63,798 bases of DNA from Anaerolineaceae bacterium UBA2260 (lineage in GTDB: Bacteria > Chloroflexota > Anaerolineae > Anaerolineales > Anaerolineaceae). Both the position numbers and the translations under genes were made by a program. Under the pieces are notes generated by a model. The model was not told the DNA's origin. It saw only the letters and a list, made by a program, of their open reading frames with translations, and searched no databases. The stretch covers positions 1 through 63,798 of the forward strand of contig DDXM01000025.1 in assembly GCA_002347485.1 (NCBI GenBank), given 5' to 3'. Below, one piece after another: positions 59,874 through 63,798 of the stretch; positions within the stretch are counted from its first letter, which is position 1; every line of letters begins with the position of its first letter.

Positions 59874-61445
59874 TTACGGTAAAGAATCGAACGTCAAGGG
59901 AGACCTGTCATGCAGTTCGAGGCTCACCAGGGTCAGGTGATCGAATACCGCGAGGATGGTGAGATCCTCCGCGTCGATACCCGATAGCACCGCGGGGCTG
60001 ATCCACGCGTTGTCGAGCACCAGGTACACCTTGCGCGTGCGCGGGAAGTACTGGCGGATGAGCGGGGCGTAATCCAGCGGGTCCGTGACCGACTGGAGCT
60101 GGCTGGTCAGGTAGTGCATTTCCTCTTCCCGCCCGGCGATCCATTCCAACCCAAACGGGTTGTTGAGCACTTCACGTTCAAGCAGCGCGGGCGACCATTC
60201 CACCAGCCCCAGGCTACCCACCGCGATCACCGACCCATCCGGCGGGATCATTTGAGCGGATCGGATCAGTTGAAGGTCAGCCACTCTTTCCGCCGGCAGG
60301 TCATAAATTTCCTCGTTGATTGAATAGACCAGGTAAGCGCCCGCGTCGTACAGCAGCACCAGCGCCAGCGTCCAGGTCACAGCGACTTTGACCAGCGCAT
60401 TCTTTTTCCATCTCAACCTGGAGAGCAGGTCGAGCGCAACCCCCACCCCGACGCCGATGACCAGGCTGACCGCGATCGACATGATCCATCTTTCGCGGAT
60501 GATGACGAGGAGCAGCGCAGTGAAGAGGAATAAAAGGAACTGTTTGCGCAGAAGGATCAACCCCAGGCACAGGAGAAATAACGCGTTCCACCAGGGCATC
60601 ACCCAGATCAGGCGGAATGCCAGGATATTCTCTTTAATCTCGACAAGTAGACTGGTGTTCTGACCCGCGAACGCACTCGTCAAAATGCCGAACCCGTGGT
60701 TGGCGATCACTGTCAGCCAGTACGGCGCGGAGAGGATCAAGCCGCTGATGCCGATGATTATGCAGCCACGGACTCGCCGCCAATCCCCCAGCTTGACCCC
60801 CGTATAGATCGACACGGCGAAGAAGAGCAGGCTGATCAACACAGCGGCGTAGAGCGATCCCGGGCTGCTCACCACGCACAGCGCGAGCATCAACCCCGCC
60901 ACCAGCCAGCGCCACGCGCCTGGCCGCCGTCCTGCCCGCACCAGCGCCCGGGTGTAGAGGATGAGCGCGCCGGTCCCCAGTGACTCGGCGAGTCCCATCG
61001 CCTGCACCTGCTCGGTCACCGCCAGCGGGATTATGGCAAAAATGAACAGCGCGGCGAGGCTTTGCCAACGCGAGGGAATCACTTCTTTCGCCAGCAGGTA
61101 AAACGCGCCCACGCTCAGCACTGAAAAGAGCGCCGGCAGAAGGTTGACCGTGAGAAAGAGCGGCGGCGAGAACAGGCGGATGAGCGCCGCCTGGATATAG
61201 AACGCCAGCGGTGGGTAGGCGAAGGGCAGTCCGCCAGGATAGTAGTACGGGATGGAAACCGGCATCGCAAAGCCGTTGCGCGCGATCTCGAGCGACATCT
61301 GATAGAAAAGCCCCCCCAGGTCAAAGGGTTCGTCGAAGCCGACCGCGAAAAGCGCGTAGACCCGGAACGCGACACCGATCGCAAAAACCAGCACGAGGGC
61401 TGGCGGGTACAGGCGGTTCAGGTCAGGCGTGGCGGTTTGCTTCAT
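59874..61445 (-). CDS. GT-C (ArnT/PMT-like) glycosyltransferase-type membrane protein
   Basis: 523 residues from ATG 61445 (GGGGA 8 nt upstream). About 11 membrane segments. First extracytoplasmic loop FAVGFDEPFDLGGLFYQMSLEIARNG carries the Asp-Glu typical of GT39/ArnT-like enzymes, followed by YPPLAFYIQAALIRLFSPP. The C-terminal 120 residues form a soluble extracellular domain. These enzymes move sugars from polyprenyl-phosphate to a protein or lipid acceptor. Donor and acceptor unknown. Confidence 0.75.
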   Translation of the reverse strand: MKQTATPDLNRLYPPALVLVFAIGVAFRVYALFAVGFDEPFDLGGLFYQMSLEIARNGFAMPVSIPYYYPGGLPFAYPPLAFYIQAALIRLFSPPLFLTVNLLPALFSVLSVGAFYLLAKEVIPSRWQSLAALFIFAIIPLAVTEQVQAMGLAESLGTGALILYTRALVRAGRRPGAWRWLVAGLMLALCVVSSPGSLYAAVLISLLFFAVSIYTGVKLGDWRRVRGCIIIGISGLILSAPYWLTVIANHGFGILTSAFAGQNTSLLVEIKENILAFRLIWVMPWWNALFLLCLGLILLRKQFLLFLFTALLLVIIRERWIMSIAVSLVIGVGVGVALDLLSRLRWKKNALVKVAVTWTLALVLLYDAGAYLVYSINEEIYDLPAERVADLQLIRSAQMIPPDGSVIAVGSLGLVEWSPALLEREVLNNPFGLEWIAGREEEMHYLTSQLQSVTDPLDYAPLIRQYFPRTRKVYLVLDNAWISPAVLSGIDAEDLTILAVFDHLTLVSLELHDRSPLTFDSLP

Positions 61446-61540
61446 GCGGGATTCCCCTAACAAGTATACCTAAAACGGCTGGCGAAATCGGCACGTGACT
61501 CACTTAAACCTGGCCTCGATCTTTCGCCTGGATAAGCGAA

Positions 61541-61574
61541 CCGCCAGCCTTATGTAAAGACTGGCGGCCTTTTT
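61541..61574 (+). terminator. Orphan plus-oriented hairpin
   Basis: CCGCCAG / CTGGCGG (61541-61547, 61561-61567) followed by CCTTTTTCG on the plus strand, although flanking genes are on the minus strand. May be a remnant or serve an unannotated transcript. Confidence 0.4.
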
Positions 61575-61692
61575 CGTGCTTCGCGTTCAGAGCCCGCAAG
61601 GGATTGGGCGTGCGGTTGCGGTCAGTGCCTTAGTGGCAGCGCTGCTCCAGTTGCGCCGGACACGCCCGCGGACCCTGGCATGCGAATTGTTC

Positions 61693-62400
61693 TCAGGGTT
61701 CCGGTTCCGGCTCAGGTTCGCTTTCGATTTCTCCGTCCGCTTCCGGGTGTACCACGATCTTCTTCGCGGTCTGGTCGATCTTCGTCAGGTCGCGCGGTGA
61801 GATGATGGTGACCTTCGCGCCGACCTGCAGCATTTCCTCGCGCTCAACCGGCAGGATCTTGGTATCCTCGGTCAGCAGATAGGTGTACAGCAGGTCGTCC
61901 TTGGCCTGGATGGTGATGCTTTCGCCGGGCGTGTATTCCGTCACAACCCCGACCCGGTATTTCTTCACCGGCTTGCCCGGCACCAGGCTGATGGAAAGCG
62001 CGGTCAAAGATTCATCCTCGGCGCGCACCGCCTTGACCCTTACCTTCCGTCCCACTTCAAAGTTTTCGAGCATGGCTTCTTTGAAAGTGGGCATGGAAAG
62101 GCGTGTTTCTTCCGTCACCACGAATGTGACGAGAGAATCGTCCTTCAGCAGCAGCGTGATGCTGCCGGCTTCCACCGCGCTGATCTTGCCCAGGTAATTT
62201 TCCTTCTTTACCTTTTCCTTTTCCATGGCTTTCAGCGCTTTGGCTTCCGCCTTTTGCGTCGCTACCGCTCCAGGAGCTTTATCCTCCGCGGCCGGGGTTT
62301 TTTTCGCTTCCACCGACTGCGGGGCGGCGATCGCCTGGGAGGAGAGCAGTACCAGTGCTCCGGCGATCAACAACATCGTTAGTAAAAGTTTTCTTTTCAA
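61693..62400 (-). CDS. Exported two-repeat (DUF5666-like) protein
   Basis: 235 residues from TTG 62400 (AGGAGATCTACAAA before it), which starts directly at a signal peptide KRKLLLTMLLIAGALVLLSSQAIA. Two similar beta-rich units: YLGKISAVEAGSITLLLKDD...TFVVTEETRLSM and YRVGVVTEYTPGESITIQAKDD...YTYLLTEDTKIL, then a (PE)n tail EPEPEPEP. The unit pattern resembles DUF5666. Secreted or surface-bound, unknown function. TATAAT at 62489-62494 on the minus strand may be its promoter. Confidence 0.75.
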   Translation of the reverse strand: MKRKLLLTMLLIAGALVLLSSQAIAAPQSVEAKKTPAAEDKAPGAVATQKAEAKALKAMEKEKVKKENYLGKISAVEAGSITLLLKDDSLVTFVVTEETRLSMPTFKEAMLENFEVGRKVRVKAVRAEDESLTALSISLVPGKPVKKYRVGVVTEYTPGESITIQAKDDLLYTYLLTEDTKILPVEREEMLQVGAKVTIISPRDLTKIDQTAKKIVVHPEADGEIESEPEPEPEP

Positions 62401-62887
62401 TTTGTAGATCTCCTTTCGATCGTTTCTCAACGTCATCTGTGACGCGACTACAACCCGGCAGACCGGTAATCGGTCCACCGTCAACCCCATTATAACCAAC
62501 AAAATTGGCGACGCCTTTCCAAAAGTGTTAGGTTACCTGGAGAGGAGGGATGGGTGAGTATCGAGTAGGATTGATAGAATTGTAAACAATCATCAATAAG
62601 AAACCGCCGACCGCTGATTAAGGCTGCGGTAAAGTGTCGGGGCGGATCGCGGAGCACACTATAAAGTGCTGCGCAAAGCGCTGTAAAGTGGTGCGGTGCA
62701 AGTTGGAAATTTCGAATTTATTGAACTGAATAAGTCAGTTACAAGAGAAGGTTCATCCTTGGGTCTCAATTTCTTTCAATAAATGGAAAACAAAGAATCG
62801 TTGCCATTTAACAAAGATTAAACAAATCGTTCACCGATCGTTAATGTAATTTCTATATAATTGAAAAGAAAAAGAGTTAGGTGAAAA
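62401..62887. other. Divergent intergenic region between the exported protein and surE
   Basis: Contains TATAAT on the minus strand (62489-62494) for the exported-protein gene and TATAAT (62856-62861) for surE. Between 62620 and 62700 the motif RTAAAGYGBTG-like occurs three times (GGTAAAGTGTCG, TATAAAGTGCTG, TGTAAAGTGGTG). No RNA gene or reading frame recognised. Confidence 0.5.
62856..62861 (+). promoter_or_regulatory. -10 box of surE
   Basis: TATAAT, 26 nt before the TTG start; TTAGGTGA serves as Shine-Dalgarno. No clear -35. Confidence 0.5.
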
Positions 62888-63607
62888 TTGAGAATATTAA
62901 TCTGCAACGATGATGGGATATTCAGCCCCGGATTAACTGCCCTGGCCGAGGTGGCAGGGCAATTTGGAGAAGTGGTAATTTTTGCACCTGATTTTGAACA
63001 ATCGGCTGTTGGTCACGCCATCACGATCAAGCGCCCGCTTCAATATCACCCTGTAAAAATAATGAAAGGCTTCGATGCATACCGGGTGAATGGTACCCCG
63101 GCGGATTGCGTCGCGCTTGGACTGTATCATTTAGGCTCGGTCGACCTGGTGCTCTCCGGTATCAACCTCGGCAGCAACCTCGGCAGCGACATCTGGCACT
63201 CAGGCACGGTCGCGGCAGCCAAGCAAGGGTTAATTTTCGGGGTGCAGTCGATCGCTTTCAGCCAGGTATTAAACGGTGAAGAACCGACCTATGAAAAACA
63301 GAAACCTTTTATCGCCGAAGTGATCAAGTTATTGACCACCGGTGATCAACCCAGGCTGGTGAATGTAAATTTGCCCGAAAATCCTGTTGGTCTACAGTGG
63401 ACCCATCAATCCGTTCGGCACTACAACGGGAGGGTGGTCGAAGGCGAGGACCCCAATGGTCACAAGCATTACTGGTTCGCAGCCACCCCTTTGACCAACC
63501 CGGATGAAAACAGCGACCGCTGGGCGATCGATCACAACCTTGTATCGCTCACGCCAATTCGCATGAGCCTGACGGATGATGAATGGCTGCAGAGATTGAG
63601 GAAGTAA
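62888..63607 (+). CDS. surE: 5'/3'-nucleotidase SurE
   Basis: 239 residues, TTG start. SurE signatures: ILICNDDGIFSPGL with the metal-binding Asp-Asp, FAPDFEQSAVGHAIT, YRVNGTPADCVALGL, VLSGINLGSNLGSDIWHSGTVAAAKQG (metal Ser/Asn). Stationary-phase survival nucleotidase, acting on NMPs and exopolyphosphate. Shine-Dalgarno GGTGA 4 nt upstream. Confidence 0.95.
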   Translation: MRILICNDDGIFSPGLTALAEVAGQFGEVVIFAPDFEQSAVGHAITIKRPLQYHPVKIMKGFDAYRVNGTPADCVALGLYHLGSVDLVLSGINLGSNLGSDIWHSGTVAAAKQGLIFGVQSIAFSQVLNGEEPTYEKQKPFIAEVIKLLTTGDQPRLVNVNLPENPVGLQWTHQSVRHYNGRVVEGEDPNGHKHYWFAATPLTNPDENSDRWAIDHNLVSLTPIRMSLTDDEWLQRLRK

Positions 63608-63664
63608 ATTCGTAGGTTCGTCCCTGACGCGCCATTTCCCATCCGTAATGCCTCAATAGGCGTA

Positions 63665-63718
63665 GCGTCCAAGACAGACCACTCTCAATCCGCTATACAA
63701 TTGGCCCATGCCCCCGAA
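63665..63718 (+). repeat. Direct repeat, upstream copy, with -10 box and start codon
   Basis: Copy 1 of a roughly 54-bp unit (GCGTCCAAGAC ... TATACAATTGGCCCATGCCC). It holds TACAAT (63696-63701) 6 nt before an ATG at 63708 that opens a 25-codon frame ending in the next copy. Copy 2 is at 63746-63798; spacing 81 bp. A more decayed third copy is seen near 63620-63650. Confidence 0.85.
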
Positions 63719-63742
63719 CATCGATGTTCAAAATGGGCATAG

Positions 63743-63761
63743 GGTGCGTCCAAGACGCACC
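63743..63761. other. Perfect 8-bp hairpin in the second repeat
   Basis: GGTGCGTC / GACGCACC around CAA. In copy 1 the matching arm is degenerate. Confidence 0.8.
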
Positions 63762-63798
63762 ATTCACAATCTGTTATACAATTAACCCATGCCCGAAT
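63746..63798 (+). repeat. Direct repeat, downstream copy, running to the window edge
   Basis: Copy 2: GCGTCCAAGACGCACC ... TATACAATTAACCCATGCCCGAA. About 80% identical to copy 1. Confidence 0.85.
63789..63798 (+). CDS. Start of a gene leaving the window (partial)
   Basis: ATG 63789 follows TACAAT (63777-63782) by 6 nt, the same arrangement as the leaderless genes here. Only three codons (M-P-E) are visible, so the product cannot be judged. Confidence 0.35.

Noticed and set aside
61576..61800. 74-codon plus-strand frame
   Set aside because: Overlaps the 3' end of the exported protein gene antisense and has a repetitive shadow composition.
63608..63798. CRISPR-like array at the right edge
   Set aside because: Only two or three diverged units with promoter-like content and no spacers of uniform length; no cas genes.

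Overview
The window is a 64-kb, gene-dense bacterial chromosome segment with moderately high G+C and mostly housekeeping content. I infer Chloroflexota, most likely class Anaerolineae. The basis is the gene mix (a DUF3160 lipoprotein, a DHH-CBS-nucleotidyltransferase fusion, archaeal-type prolyl-tRNA synthetase, RNase Y, many putative lipoproteins and Thr/Pro-rich exported proteins) and the frequent -10 boxes placed directly in front of start codons. No rRNA is present, so the assignment is an inference.

Layout. 1-6.8 kb: a tRNA-Ala(CGC), a Tat-exported FAD oxidoreductase, then an Xaa-Pro peptidase, esterase, MFS, metallo-hydrolase and polysaccharide deacetylase run. 6.9-9.1 kb: recX-rny on the minus strand, then an AT-rich, repeat-bearing 500-bp gap. 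9.5-12.6 kb: small membrane proteins, a PfkB-like kinase and a PAP2 phosphatase. 12.6-23.2 kb: a cell-surface polysaccharide locus in two divergent halves. One half is a gluzincin peptidase, a Wzy/ligase-like protein and a Wzz-like protein; the other is a bi-domain dehydrogenase, a heparinase-like lyase and a GT4 enzyme. 23.2-33.5 kb: a PH-like/zinc-ribbon protein, PIG-L deacetylase, ThiF-like E1, the DHH-CBS-CCA fusion, GNAT, and a three-gene operon of exported proteins (VCBS-like, DUF3160, CapA). 33.7-42.1 kb: translation and RNA genes (EF-G-like, MazG, LOG, proS, rpsO, pnp). 42.1-43.7 kb: murE.

43.8-55.2 kb is the most striking region. It holds nuoA-H-J-K-L-M-M-N followed by atpZ/I-B-E-F. 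These are all seven kinds of membrane-embedded complex I subunits and all the Fo sector of ATP synthase; no soluble-arm (B, C, D, E, F, G, I) or F1 catalytic subunit is present. NuoM is duplicated and NuoL carries an extra stretch of about 26 residues in its lateral-helix region, which together suggest a '2M' complex I with an additional antiporter-like subunit. The last atp gene fuses subunit b to only the C-terminal domain of delta.

55.3-63.8 kb: small envelope and stress-type proteins (a DUF4097-like GGD-repeat protein, SHOCT-like proteins, a PadR/membrane-protein pair with a clear operator dyad), a GT-C-like membrane protein, a secreted two-repeat protein, surE, and a duplicated promoter/start module that runs off the right edge.

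Regulation: many strong sigma70-type promoters are visible. At nine places a -10 box lies only 6-8 nt before a start codon, which predicts leaderless mRNAs, often immediately after a terminator. UUG starts with strong Shine-Dalgarno sequences are common.
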